This document shows, piece by piece, positions 7,901 through 16,085 of a stretch of DNA of 64,000 nt. The position numbers were made by a program, and so were the translations under genes. The stretch spans positions 2,914,001-2,978,000 of the forward strand of contig NZ_CP054052.1 in the NCBI RefSeq assembly GCF_013283835.1, given 5' to 3'. The number at the start of each line of letters is the position of its first letter. Within the stretch, counting starts at the first letter, position 1. The notes under the pieces were generated by a model that worked only from the letters and a program-made list of their open reading frames with translations, was not told the origin of the DNA and searched no databases. The stretch is from Poseidonibacter lekithochrous. GTDB taxonomy: Bacteria; Campylobacterota; Campylobacteria; Campylobacterales; Arcobacteraceae.

Positions 7901-8734
7901 ATGTTATTAGAAGACTTAAAAGATTATTTAGGCTTTGCAGTTGCAGGAAACTTTGCTAATCACCTAGGGGAAGCTGGTGAGGCAGATGAGTTCGCTGTAA
8001 TTGAAACAAAAGAAAAAGATGCACCAAAAGGAATGTTCCCTTTTTATATTAAAAACCATGAGAGTTTTTTAGGAACATATCCAGTTTGTGATGAAATTAT
8101 ATATACACATGGTAGAGAAGATGAAAACCTTCAAGTAGAAGCTGAAGTAGCTTTGATTTGTGATTTCGTATATGAAAATGAAAAAGTTATTGATATTGTT
8201 CCAAAATATTTTTCAGCCTTTAATGACTGTTCAATTAGAATTCAAGATGGAAATAAACTAAGTACAAAAAAGAATTGGGGAATAAATACAAAAGGTATTT
8301 CACAAGATATTATTGAAATTGATAACTTTACTGAAGATGGTATTTTAAGTAAATATCATATTTCTTCTTTTATTAAAAGAGACGGAATAGTACATGATTA
8401 TGGTACTACCTCATCAGTTAAATCATACTCATATTTTTTCAATCAATTAAAAGATTGGATGATTGATAAACTAAATACACAAGAAGATTGTGGACCTCTA
8501 GAAGAGCTAACTCAATTTATGGGTCAAGCAAAAGATTCAAATGGAATACTGATTGCAGCAGGAGCAACAGCATATACTGATTTTGGAAAGAAAAACTTCT
8601 TACAAAAAGGCGATGAAATATTCGTATATGTATATAATGCCCATGCACACTCTTTCCAAGATATTATGAATGATATGTGTGGAATGGATACTTTCCTTTC
8701 ACAGTGCTCAAAACTACATCAAACAGTTCAATAA
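7901..8734 (+). CDS. Fumarylacetoacetate-hydrolase-fold protein (DUF5718-like)
   Basis: The 277-residue protein shows the landmarks of the FAH fold: VEAEVALICDF (metal-binding acidic strand), FNDCSIRIQDGNKL aligned with the NDvSaRdxQ block, KKNWGINTKG, and the C-terminal FLQKGDEIFVYVYN aligned with FLkpGDxV. FAH-fold enzymes cleave or isomerise acylpyruvate-type compounds with a divalent metal, but the substrate here is unknown. I believe the Campylobacterota family carries the name DUF5718, from memory. It is probably monocistronic. Confidence 0.6.
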   Translation: MLLEDLKDYLGFAVAGNFANHLGEAGEADEFAVIETKEKDAPKGMFPFYIKNHESFLGTYPVCDEIIYTHGREDENLQVEAEVALICDFVYENEKVIDIVPKYFSAFNDCSIRIQDGNKLSTKKNWGINTKGISQDIIEIDNFTEDGILSKYHISSFIKRDGIVHDYGTTSSVKSYSYFFNQLKDWMIDKLNTQEDCGPLEELTQFMGQAKDSNGILIAAGATAYTDFGKKNFLQKGDEIFVYVYNAHAHSFQDIMNDMCGMDTFLSQCSKLHQTVQ

Positions 8735-8735
8735 A

Positions 8736-9290
8736 TCAAGCTTGATTACAAATACAAGATTTATCCTTGTATTTGTAATCTACTATCTCTTCATTTTTAT
8801 TCACTTGAAAAGAACAACACTCATTAAAAACTTTTTTTAATTTTTCTTTTGCTCTTTTTGAATGTGACTTTACAGTTGATAGTTTTATATTTTTTTGTTC
8901 TGAATACTCAATTAGACTTTTTTCATTAAAATACACAGCTTCTAATACATTCTTTTGATTTTGAGGTAACTTATCTATTAATGTTTTTAAACAACATGAT
9001 AATTCATTTATTACTGATTCGTCTATATTCTCTTCAAAAAATAAATCAGTATGTTCTGTACTTGATATTTGTTTTTTTCTAAAATAGTCTGTAATTGTAT
9101 TTCTAGCTATCATATAAAGCCATGATTGAATTTTTTCTTTCTCTTTTAAAGTATCAAAATTTGTATATGCTTTTATAAATACTTCATGTAATAAATCTTC
9201 TGCAATATTTTTATTAGATACATTTTTTAATATAAAATATAAAAGTGGTTTTCTAAAGGTTTCATATATTTCACTAATTGTTTCTTTCAT
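8736..9290 (-). CDS. sigZ: SigZ-like ECF RNA polymerase sigma factor with a Cys-bearing tail
   Basis: The 184-residue ECF sigma factor has region 2 at about 8-75 (AEDLLHEVFIKAYTN, then IQSWLYMIARNTITDYFRKK) and region 4 at about 105-155 (LPQNQKNVLEAVYFNEKSL, STVKSHSKRAKEKLKK). No anti-sigma gene is adjacent. The tail after region 4 carries Cys158, Cys159, Cys179 and Cys181, and Cys99-Cys100 lie in the linker. This makes direct metal or thiol sensing conceivable, though that is inference. SigZ of Bacillus is the closest family I recognise. It is divergent from a Cys-rich 46-residue gene, and its own upstream region has a GCAAC-N17-CGTC promoter-like pair matching that of the partner. Confidence 0.85.
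   Translation of the reverse strand: MKETISEIYETFRKPLLYFILKNVSNKNIAEDLLHEVFIKAYTNFDTLKEKEKIQSWLYMIARNTITDYFRKKQISSTEHTDLFFEENIDESVINELSCCLKTLIDKLPQNQKNVLEAVYFNEKSLIEYSEQKNIKLSTVKSHSKRAKEKLKKVFNECCSFQVNKNEEIVDYKYKDKSCICNQA
8744..8780. other. Strong hairpin inside the 3' end of sigZ
   Basis: A perfect 15-bp stem (8744-8758 with 8766-8780, 7-nt loop) encodes part of the sigZ tail and lies 10 nt past the stop of the convergent FAH-fold gene. Neither strand has a following T-run, so it is a weak terminator at best; it could act as an mRNA end stabiliser. Confidence 0.55.
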
Positions 9291-9314
9291 TTTATTCCTT
9301 CATATATATTATAT

Positions 9315-9340
9315 GACGTAAAAGTAAATAAAAAGGTTGC
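9315..9340 (-). promoter_or_regulatory. ECF-type promoter of sigZ (autoregulation)
   Basis: On the minus strand GCAAC (9340-9336) and CGTC (9318-9315) are 17 nt apart, the canonical ECF -35/-10 geometry, with the RBS AAGGAA and ATG 19-25 nt further on. A TATAAT overlaps just downstream (9313-9308), but its transcript would leave almost no leader before the RBS. Confidence 0.6.
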
Positions 9341-9375
9341 AACTTTTTTAGAAAATTACAAACTTTATAAAAAGT

Positions 9376-9400
9376 GCAACTTTATTTATTTTATTGCGTC
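9376..9400 (+). promoter_or_regulatory. ECF-type promoter of the Cys-rich small protein
   Basis: GCAAC (9376-9380), a 16-nt T-rich spacer and CGTC (9397-9400) stand 33 nt before the ATG. The same two elements occur in the sigZ promoter on the other strand, which points to recognition by the same sigma factor. Confidence 0.65.
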
Positions 9401-9432
9401 TTAGTAGTGAAATTAAATTAAAAGGATATATT

Positions 9433-9573
9433 ATGGAAAATAATAAAACAAACGAAAAATGTTGTGAGATAAAATGTACTTGTGAGAATTGTGATTGTAC
9501 TAGTACTTGTTGTGAAGAGTGTTGTGATTGTTGTAAAGATAATACTTGCTGCTCTGATAATAAATGTTGTTAA
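9433..9573 (+). CDS. 46-residue Cys-rich (metallothionein-like) protein
   Basis: ATG at 9433 with AAAGGA 8 nt upstream opens a 46-codon frame ending in TAA at 9571. Sixteen residues are Cys, arranged as CC pairs and CxC/CxxC units: C10-C11, C15-C17-C20-C22, C26-C27, C30-C31-C33-C34, C39-C40, C45-C46. The rest is Glu, Asp, Asn, Lys and Thr, with almost no hydrophobics and no signal peptide. Such composition fits a cytoplasmic thiolate metal-binding protein, though no established metallothionein family is recognised. It is divergent from sigZ, with a matching ECF-type promoter, and closed by a hairpin. The frame is too short for most ORF cut-offs, so it is likely to be missed by annotation pipelines. 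Confidence 0.8.
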   Translation: MENNKTNEKCCEIKCTCENCDCTSTCCEECCDCCKDNTCCSDNKCC

Positions 9574-9580
9574 ATATATA

Positions 9581-9607
9581 AGGTCAAAAGCTTATGCTTT
9601 TTGACCT
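9581..9607. terminator. Bidirectional terminator between the Cys-rich gene and the chemoreceptor
   Basis: An 11-bp stem (9581-9591 with 9596-9607, one extra T) and a short loop follow the Cys-rich stop by 8 nt and overlap the stop of the convergent chemoreceptor gene. Confidence 0.65.
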
Positions 9608-12555
9608 CTAATTAGTTTTGTGTTTATTACTGCTATATCATTTAAAGAACTGAATAAATCTCCAGTTAAATATTCAATATCTTTTGCTAACACTTTTAAC
9701 TCATCATTATTTGCTTTTCTTGCATTTAAATCCATAAACTCTTGCATTAAATTATGGAATTTACTTTTTCTCTCTTTTAATTTTTTCCATTCATTTGAAT
9801 TAACAAAAACTTTATTTTCTCTTTCACAATCAATTATCCATTTTCCTAATTCTGTATCTTCATTTTTTATAACTTCTACTATATTATATGAATCTAAATT
9901 TCCAAAATACTCTTTTTTCACTTTTATATTATTGTTTTTAAATCTTGATATTTGTTGAATTAAATCAATATCATCAACCATATCATAATATTTATCTGTA
10001 ATTTTTGCTTTTGCAGTAATTCCAATAAGTCTAGATGAAAGATTTGCAACTTCATTTGATAAATTACCTATATTAGCAGAAGTTGCTGCATTTTCTTGTG
10101 TCATTTGATCTAATTCATTAACAGCAGCATTTACTTGAATCATACCCTCTTCTTGTTCTTTAATAGCAGAACTTACACTATCTATAATATCTTTTGTATC
10201 AATAATTTTTTCAGATAAGTTATCATAACCTTTGATCATATCATTTGCAATACTCTTACCTTCATTTGATTTATAACTAGCCTCTTCAACTAATTGTTTA
10301 ATAGTATTAGCAGCCTCTGCTGATCTTCCTGCAAGGTTTCTTACTTCTTGGGCAACAACGGCAAAACCTTTTCCTGCTTCCCCTGCTGTTGCTGCTTCTA
10401 CTGCTGCGTTTAATGATAGAATATTTGTTTGGAATGCAATTTTATCAATTACAGAAATTGCTTCACTAATTGCTTTTACTTTTTCATTAATCTCATCCAT
10501 AGAAGTAGATGTTTTACTAGCTAAAGTATTCCCACTTACAGCAGAAGAGTTTAATTCATCTGAAATTGTTAACATCTTAATAACATCATTAGAACTTGAT
10601 TTCATATTACTTGTGATTTGTTCAATTGAAGCAGCTGTTTCTTCTAGTGATGAAGCTTGTTGATTTGCACTAGTAGATAAATCAAGAGAAGATTTACTTA
10701 ATACTAAAGTATTAGACTCTAACTCTTTTCCAGCATTAGTAATCATTGCCACAAGTTGTGAAATAGATTGTCCTAATAATACTGAACCTGAGAATAGTGT
10801 TCCAAAATCTCCGTATAAACCATCTTTTTCTTCCCCTTTTAATCTTGTACTATAATTACCAGTAGCATAACCATCTAGTACTTTATTAATATTACTTACT
10901 TTATTATATGTATTATTAATCATGTCATTAATAATAAGTCTTAGTGATTCTACTTCATTTGTAGCACCACTTTGATGAATTTTGTACTCTAAAAAACCAT
11001 TAGATACTTTTTGAACCACATCACTTAATTCAATTACAACTTTTTTATCTTGCTCAATAATATCTTTAATTTTTACAATTTGAGTATTCATATCTATTGT
11101 CATTAAAGCAAACTCATCACTACCATTAATAGGCATTGCATTTAAATACTCTTTTTCTCTACTTACATAAGAGAAGAAATATTCTAAACCTTCTTTGAAG
11201 TTCATCATCGCATTTACAATTTTTCTAGTCATAAAAAATAGCGAAACAAAAATAAGAGTTAAAATTACAACAATAACAGCTATTAATAAAATAAAGTTCT
11301 CTTGAATTTGTGATGTTCTATTCTCCATTAGAGTTAACAAGTTATTAGTTACTTGATTTTGTAAATTTTCTAATTGTTTAATTCTTTGTATAGAATACTT
11401 ATCCCATACTTTAATATCTCCACCAAAGATATTTTTACTTAAACTATTTATTGCTTTAATTGCTCTTGAGTCATCTATTGAAGTATATGCATCTATCTCT
11501 TCAACACTTGAGCCTTTATCAATCATAGCTTTTAATTCAGACGCTGTAAGTAAATATGAATCAAATACTCTTTTTATTTTCTTTAGTAGTTTTTTCTCTT
11601 TTTTTGTTACATTTTTAATTCTAGAATATTTTTTGATATCACGAATTAAAGAAGTATGTAGTTGTTCTACCTTTTTAAGATATTTTCTATCTCCTCTTAA
11701 AACATAGTTTTTAAAATTATGGATTAATCCACCATATCCAGCAACCTCTTTTATGTGAGATAATAACTGTACTTTAGTATTTTTAAGAAAAACTATTTTT
11801 CTAAGTTTTTCTACTTCTTTTGTAGAGTTTGAAGTAAGTATTTTTTCATATGTTTTTAATTCTTCTTTTGATGCATTTTTCTTAAATGTAGAAAGATATG
11901 TATCTTGTGAGGCAACAAGTGAACTAAATAGATAATAACTCTCACTAGATATTCTTCCTAAATCAAAGATATTACGAACTACTGTTGATTCCTTATAAGC
12001 TTTTTCAGAAGTATTTATTAATGATATTAAAGATTCTGAATATTTAGAAATCTTTCCATTATTAGAAAATGCAACTAAATCATCTGAAAAAGTCAACAAA
12101 GTATCAATTATATTTGTATAAAACTTATCTGTTCTTTCTTCATCTATTTGAGAAGATAAGACTTGTTCTCTAATATTTTTTAATTGTTTTATCTCTTTTA
12201 AAACCTTCTCTATTTTTGGCACAAGTTTTTCATCATAATTACTAGCATTAAAGTTTTGAGTGAATTCTTTATAAAGTTTTTTATATTTATCACTTTCTTG
12301 AACCTGAAATTTTAGTTCATCTTTAAAACTGTTTCCATAAGAAGATATATAATTAAGAGAGTAACTTCTCTCTTTTTGTAATTGAACTAAAAAACTATTA
12401 CTATTTACAACAAATTCTAAATAGTTAATAGTTTTAGTCATACTGTTTTTTTCTTCATATTTAATATATAGTGAATTAATTGATAAAACAATTATACTAA
12501 TGATTGGTAGAAGGAGAATTAATAGTATTTTATTTTGAAGCTTTAGGTTATTCAT
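9592..12555 (-). CDS. Methyl-accepting chemotaxis protein with NIT-type sensor and degenerate CZB tail
   Basis: The 987-residue protein starts with a membrane helix (about 9-29), then a large helical periplasmic region whose beginning ([17 protein letters not shown]) matches the NIT nitrate/nitrite-sensing domain. A second helix (about 417-442) and a HAMP-like segment follow. The signalling hairpin is unmistakable near residue 708 ([36 protein letters not shown]). The last 100 residues resemble the CZB zinc-binding domain (ELGKWI near 901, later KFHNLM), but the expected first His and the Cys before LGKW are not there. It acts in the membrane array through CheW/CheA, which are not in this window. 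Nitrate or nitrite as ligand is inference from the NIT domain. Confidence 0.88.
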   Translation of the reverse strand: MNNLKLQNKILLILLLPIISIIVLSINSLYIKYEEKNSMTKTINYLEFVVNSNSFLVQLQKERSYSLNYISSYGNSFKDELKFQVQESDKYKKLYKEFTQNFNASNYDEKLVPKIEKVLKEIKQLKNIREQVLSSQIDEERTDKFYTNIIDTLLTFSDDLVAFSNNGKISKYSESLISLINTSEKAYKESTVVRNIFDLGRISSESYYLFSSLVASQDTYLSTFKKNASKEELKTYEKILTSNSTKEVEKLRKIVFLKNTKVQLLSHIKEVAGYGGLIHNFKNYVLRGDRKYLKKVEQLHTSLIRDIKKYSRIKNVTKKEKKLLKKIKRVFDSYLLTASELKAMIDKGSSVEEIDAYTSIDDSRAIKAINSLSKNIFGGDIKVWDKYSIQRIKQLENLQNQVTNNLLTLMENRTSQIQENFILLIAVIVVILTLIFVSLFFMTRKIVNAMMNFKEGLEYFFSYVSREKEYLNAMPINGSDEFALMTIDMNTQIVKIKDIIEQDKKVVIELSDVVQKVSNGFLEYKIHQSGATNEVESLRLIINDMINNTYNKVSNINKVLDGYATGNYSTRLKGEEKDGLYGDFGTLFSGSVLLGQSISQLVAMITNAGKELESNTLVLSKSSLDLSTSANQQASSLEETAASIEQITSNMKSSSNDVIKMLTISDELNSSAVSGNTLASKTSTSMDEINEKVKAISEAISVIDKIAFQTNILSLNAAVEAATAGEAGKGFAVVAQEVRNLAGRSAEAANTIKQLVEEASYKSNEGKSIANDMIKGYDNLSEKIIDTKDIIDSVSSAIKEQEEGMIQVNAAVNELDQMTQENAATSANIGNLSNEVANLSSRLIGITAKAKITDKYYDMVDDIDLIQQISRFKNNNIKVKKEYFGNLDSYNIVEVIKNEDTELGKWIIDCERENKVFVNSNEWKKLKERKSKFHNLMQEFMDLNARKANNDELKVLAKDIEYLTGDLFSSLNDIAVINTKLIRGQKA

Positions 12556-12708
12556 ATTTACTCCATATGTTGATTATTTTTGTAAATATATTCAAATTTA
12601 AATGAATGGCTTATTAATAATTATTTTATGTAACCATATTGTAACCTTCAAGTTATTTCCTAGTTATTAAATACTTTTTATTGCAAATTAAATAACTTAA
12701 TATAACTT
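12556..12708. other. Upstream region of the chemoreceptor
   Basis: AT-rich gap of 153 nt between two minus-strand genes. I see no hairpin with a T-tail and no gene; the chemoreceptor promoter should lie here but no clear -10/-35 pair stands out. Confidence 0.4.
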
Positions 12709-13017
12709 TTAATTGCAACATTGCTGACACTCTTTAAAAAAAAGACTTTCATCAATTTTACAAATCACACACTTATGTTCTAAATCTTCACTTCTTAATA
12801 TTCTTTTTTTAGTACATTTATTATTTTTTAATGCCCAATAAGAAACCCTAGCCACGCAGTCAAAGGCTAGTTTATTTAAAGTTTCTGAATCTGTATATGG
12901 ATTTTTAGCTACAGATGATCTAACATTAGAGTAAGGTGATGAAGAGAAAATTCTTAATTGTTTTTTTGATTTACACACTTGTGTTTCTAAAATAAGTTTT
13001 TGTTCAGATGAATACAT
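12709..13017 (-). CDS. Leucine-rich-repeat-variant (LRV) protein with C-terminal Cys cluster
   Basis: The 102-residue protein contains two units of the LRV type: YSNVRSSVAKNPYTDSETL and ARVSYWALKNNKCTKKRIL follow the VRxxVAxNPxTpxxxL / DxxxxVxxxVAxN pattern. The tail holds HKCVICK and ECQQCC (five Cys in 20 residues), plus Cys15. The Azotobacter LRV protein is known to carry a 4Fe-4S cluster beside its repeats, so metal or cluster binding is plausible. Function unknown; probably cytoplasmic and possibly protein-binding. It appears monocistronic. Confidence 0.55.
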   Translation of the reverse strand: MYSSEQKLILETQVCKSKKQLRIFSSSPYSNVRSSVAKNPYTDSETLNKLAFDCVARVSYWALKNNKCTKKRILRSEDLEHKCVICKIDESLFFKECQQCCN

Positions 13018-13159
13018 TGTTTACTCTTTAATAATATTTATATGTAAATATATTTTAAATTAAATTAAGAAACAATATAAAGTTATTTTCTGTAACTAAA
13101 ATGTAATTTTGGGATATTTTGAATTAATAAAACTATTATTAACTAGTATTTTAAGAAGG

Positions 13160-13181
13160 TGGGATTAATTACTTAATCCCA
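13160..13181 (-). terminator. Hairpin after the flavin-reductase-like gene
   Basis: A 9-bp stem (13160-13168 with 13173-13181) and TTAC loop lie 11 nt past the stop at 13192. The minus-strand tail is only moderately T-rich, so the terminator call is tentative. Confidence 0.5.
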
Positions 13182-13191
13182 TAGTTTTTGA

Positions 13192-13755
13192 TTATAAATC
13201 AACTAAAGCTTTAAATGTAGCACCACATCTACCTATGTTATCAACATTAACATGCGATCTCTCATCTAATCTTCCATCTTCAAGATATTGGTGTTTTAAT
13301 TCTAAGATTACAGGAGTAGTTACACCTGGAACATCAACTGTATCATAGTAATCACATAATAAAGCACTTTGAGAAGAAGAAATCATTGGTGGGTAACCAT
13401 CCATAACTGCATTAACATCTATTTCAAACTTTTCTATTTCACTCTCTTCTTTTCCTAAAGGAAGTGCACATTTTTTAACTTGATCAGCATTGTCTTTATT
13501 AACAAAACAAATAGTAGCTTTTTTGTGTTTTAAAATATTTGCAAGTGAGTCTTTTGGAATACCAGCTTCTTTCTCTCCAATTGCAACAATTACTAATGCT
13601 GGATTAGTTGAGATTGGTATAAAATATGAAAAAGGTGCTGCATTTAATACACCTTCATCTTCAGTTACAATCCAAGCAATAGGTCTTGGTATTACTGTAT
13701 CTGACATAATTTTATATCTATTTAAATCGTTGATATCTTTATAATCTAAAATCAT
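13192..13755 (-). CDS. Flavin reductase-like (FMN-binding split-barrel) protein
   Basis: The 187-residue protein opens with YKIMSDTVIPRPIAWIVTEDEGVLNAAPFS read in pieces as the DIM6/NTAB (flavin_reduct) signature: PRPIAW, then NAAPFSYF, then STNPALVIVAIG. Such proteins bind FMN and often reduce flavin with NAD(P)H for a partner oxygenase or act as stand-alone oxidoreductases. No partner gene is next to it. Length fits the short form of the family. The specific reaction cannot be assigned. Confidence 0.75.
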   Translation of the reverse strand: MILDYKDINDLNRYKIMSDTVIPRPIAWIVTEDEGVLNAAPFSYFIPISTNPALVIVAIGEKEAGIPKDSLANILKHKKATICFVNKDNADQVKKCALPLGKEESEIEKFEIDVNAVMDGYPPMISSSQSALLCDYYDTVDVPGVTTPVILELKHQYLEDGRLDERSHVNVDNIGRCGATFKALVDL

Positions 13756-13868
13756 TCTTTTCCCTTATTTTTTATGGCTAAAATATATAAAATTATAGCT
13801 AAATATAAGGATTCAAAGAAAAACTAGTTTAGATTTTTTAGGCTAATTAAAAGGTTTGTTTCTAAAGG

Positions 13869-15857
13869 TTAAGAATTATCCATAGGTAATGAAATTTTAA
13901 AAGATGCACCATTATAAATCACATCTTCAATAATAAACTCTTCATTGTTTACTGATATTTTCCCATTCATATGATTAACTAAAATTTGTTTTGTCATATA
14001 CAATCCAACACCCGTACCTAAGCTTTTTTCTTTTGTAGTAAAGTATGGTTGGAATATCTTTTCAAGATTCTCTTTAGGAATTCCACCTCCACTATCTTTG
14101 ATTACAATACAAGCTTCATTCTCTTCTTGGAAAACATCAATTACAATAACTCTTTTCCCTTCAATTTGTTCAATTACAGAGTCTCTCGCATTATTTAGGA
14201 TATTAAGTACTGCTTGTAATAATTCATTCTTAATAGCTTTGATTTCTATACTATTAAAGTTTGTAATTACTTTTATATAATTGTTTTGCATTGAGGCAGC
14301 AATTAGGTTAATATTCTTTTCCATTAAAGATACTAAATCAAATTTTTCAACTTCTTTATTATCAATAAAAAAGTTTCTAAAGTCATCAATTGTACTAGAT
14401 AGATGTTTTGTAGTATCAATAATTTTTTGTAAGTCTTTTTTTAAATCATCTTCTTTTAATGTTTTATAATCAACCTTAATAACTGAACCACTAGCAATTG
14501 TAGAAATTATACTTAAAGGTTGTCGCCATTGATGAGCAATATTACCAATCATTTCACCCATTGCTGCCATTTTAGATTGAGAATAAACCATTTGGTCTTT
14601 TTTTCTATTCTTTCGTACTTCATCTTTGAATTTCTTTTTTAGTTTATCATTTAGTATTTCTAATTGATTTGTTTTTTCTACAACTTTTACTTCAAGTGTT
14701 GCATTTATATTTCGAAGTGCATTTTTTTGGCTTTCTATTCTTTTTTGATAAGTTGTTAGTATTTGATTGATTTTGATTGATAGAAAATAAGATAAAATAC
14801 TTGCAACTAGAACAAAAGCTGCTGCTATTTGAGTTGACTCTTTTATTATCTCTTCTCTTTTTAGCTCATTTTGTTCTTTTATATTATTAAGATAAGTAGA
14901 TATATTATTGATATCTAAACTTAGAGTAATAACCCAATCCCAAGTATCAACATAATTAAATACATATAGTTTATAAGTGTTTTTATTAATCTCTTTCCAT
15001 ATATATTCATATTTACCATTTGATAAATCAGCTTTAGATTTTTTTTGATATTGCCATAAAAGTTCATTTATTTCTACATCTTTTTCAATATCTTTAAACT
15101 CTATTTTTTTGTTTTGTTTTTCTCTGAGGTTTTGAATAATTCCAAAGTTTTTATCTAAAGTAAAAATATTTCCATAAGTTTCAATACTCATTAAATTTAG
15201 TCTATTTAAAACCTCTTTTTTTGTAATCTTTTCATAATCATTTAAATATAAAGAATAAGATACTGTAAGTTTTAACTTCTCAAAGTTTTTAATATACGTT
15301 AATTTTGTTAACTCTTTAATCTCTAAGTTCTTTTCATAGAACTCTTTATTTACAATATAACCTTCTTTTTTAACTCCAAGTAATTCATTATATTTAAATA
15401 TAAATTCCTTACTTAAAGAAGAGGTATTTGATAAAAAACTATTCTCTTTTTTTGAATAGTCATTTATAAAATACCTACCAGTATCTTTATTATTGATTTT
15501 ATTTAAATCTGATAATAGACTTATTTTAATTTGAGATATTCTCTCAGTATTTAAATCTTTATTTATATGTTTTGATAGTAAGGATCCAGCAATATCTACT
15601 TTTAATTTTATTTTATTTTTTACAATATTTATTGAAGTTGCTTTTTTGAATTTAATATATGAGTTAATTGAAGAGACAATTGGTTCTAGCCTTAATTGTT
15701 CTTCCTTTAAGAAGTTTTGTTTTAGATTTATAAAATCACTCTGGAAGTTTTTTTCAGCATTTTTAATATGTAAAAATGTAAAAATTCCAGAGGTTAATAT
15801 TATAAATAATATTGGTACGACAAATATAAATTTTGATATATATTTCTCTTTAAACAT
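13869..15857 (-). CDS. Membrane sensor histidine kinase with Cache-like periplasmic domain
   Basis: The 662-residue protein has membrane helices near 8-28 and 342-365 that flank a roughly 310-residue periplasmic sensor with a Cache-like end (WDWVITLSLDINNISTYL). A coiled stretch leads to the HisKA H-box IAHQWRQPLSII (His near 437), a form common in Campylobacterota kinases. The ATPase domain follows with N box NILNNARDSV (near 552), G1 IKDSGGGIP and G2 GTGVGLYMTKQIL. No response regulator gene is adjacent, so it is an orphan in this window. It is the last gene of a chain reaching back to flhA, starting 3 nt after the small upstream gene. Confidence 0.88.
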   Translation of the reverse strand: MFKEKYISKFIFVVPILFIILTSGIFTFLHIKNAEKNFQSDFINLKQNFLKEEQLRLEPIVSSINSYIKFKKATSINIVKNKIKLKVDIAGSLLSKHINKDLNTERISQIKISLLSDLNKINNKDTGRYFINDYSKKENSFLSNTSSLSKEFIFKYNELLGVKKEGYIVNKEFYEKNLEIKELTKLTYIKNFEKLKLTVSYSLYLNDYEKITKKEVLNRLNLMSIETYGNIFTLDKNFGIIQNLREKQNKKIEFKDIEKDVEINELLWQYQKKSKADLSNGKYEYIWKEINKNTYKLYVFNYVDTWDWVITLSLDINNISTYLNNIKEQNELKREEIIKESTQIAAAFVLVASILSYFLSIKINQILTTYQKRIESQKNALRNINATLEVKVVEKTNQLEILNDKLKKKFKDEVRKNRKKDQMVYSQSKMAAMGEMIGNIAHQWRQPLSIISTIASGSVIKVDYKTLKEDDLKKDLQKIIDTTKHLSSTIDDFRNFFIDNKEVEKFDLVSLMEKNINLIAASMQNNYIKVITNFNSIEIKAIKNELLQAVLNILNNARDSVIEQIEGKRVIVIDVFQEENEACIVIKDSGGGIPKENLEKIFQPYFTTKEKSLGTGVGLYMTKQILVNHMNGKISVNNEEFIIEDVIYNGASFKISLPMDNS

Positions 15858-15860
15858 GAG

Positions 15861-16085
15861 TTAGATTTTGAATTCTTTCTCTACGTCTTGAGCTTGTATT
15901 TGACCTTTTAATGTTAAATAAGAATCACTTACTAACTCTTCTTTTTTAAACTCTTTTAAAAATTTCTTTCCATCTTTTAATGAAAAAAGACCTGTCTCTT
16001 CAAGTTTTAAAACTATATCATTTAGAGTTTCTGATTCTTCTTTTTTATAGATTGCTAATAAAAATACTTTCTTATTTATATCCAC
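15861..16085 (-). CDS. Small hypothetical protein (74 residues)
   Basis: I place the start at a GTG at 16085 because AAGGA lies 7 nt upstream of it and the encoded protein (DINKKVFLLAIYKK onward) is compact. A longer reading back to 16205 would lie almost wholly within the MFS gene and encode an atypical His/Arg/Tyr-rich stretch. The protein is small and charged, with probable helix-turn-helix-like spacing (TLNDIVLKLEETGLFSLKD then KFLKEFKKEELVSDSYLTLK). A winged-helix-like fold is possible but unproven. It overlaps the MFS stop by 10 nt and precedes the kinase by 3 nt, so it is probably translationally coupled to both. Confidence 0.6.
   Translation of the reverse strand: MDINKKVFLLAIYKKEESETLNDIVLKLEETGLFSLKDGKKFLKEFKKEELVSDSYLTLKGQIQAQDVEKEFKI

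Noticed and set aside
9336-9343. GTTGCAAC palindrome as a repressor operator
   Set aside because: The -35 of the sigZ promoter explains the minus-strand half, and the same GCAAC occurs in the plus promoter without a palindrome, so an ECF -35 is the simpler reading.
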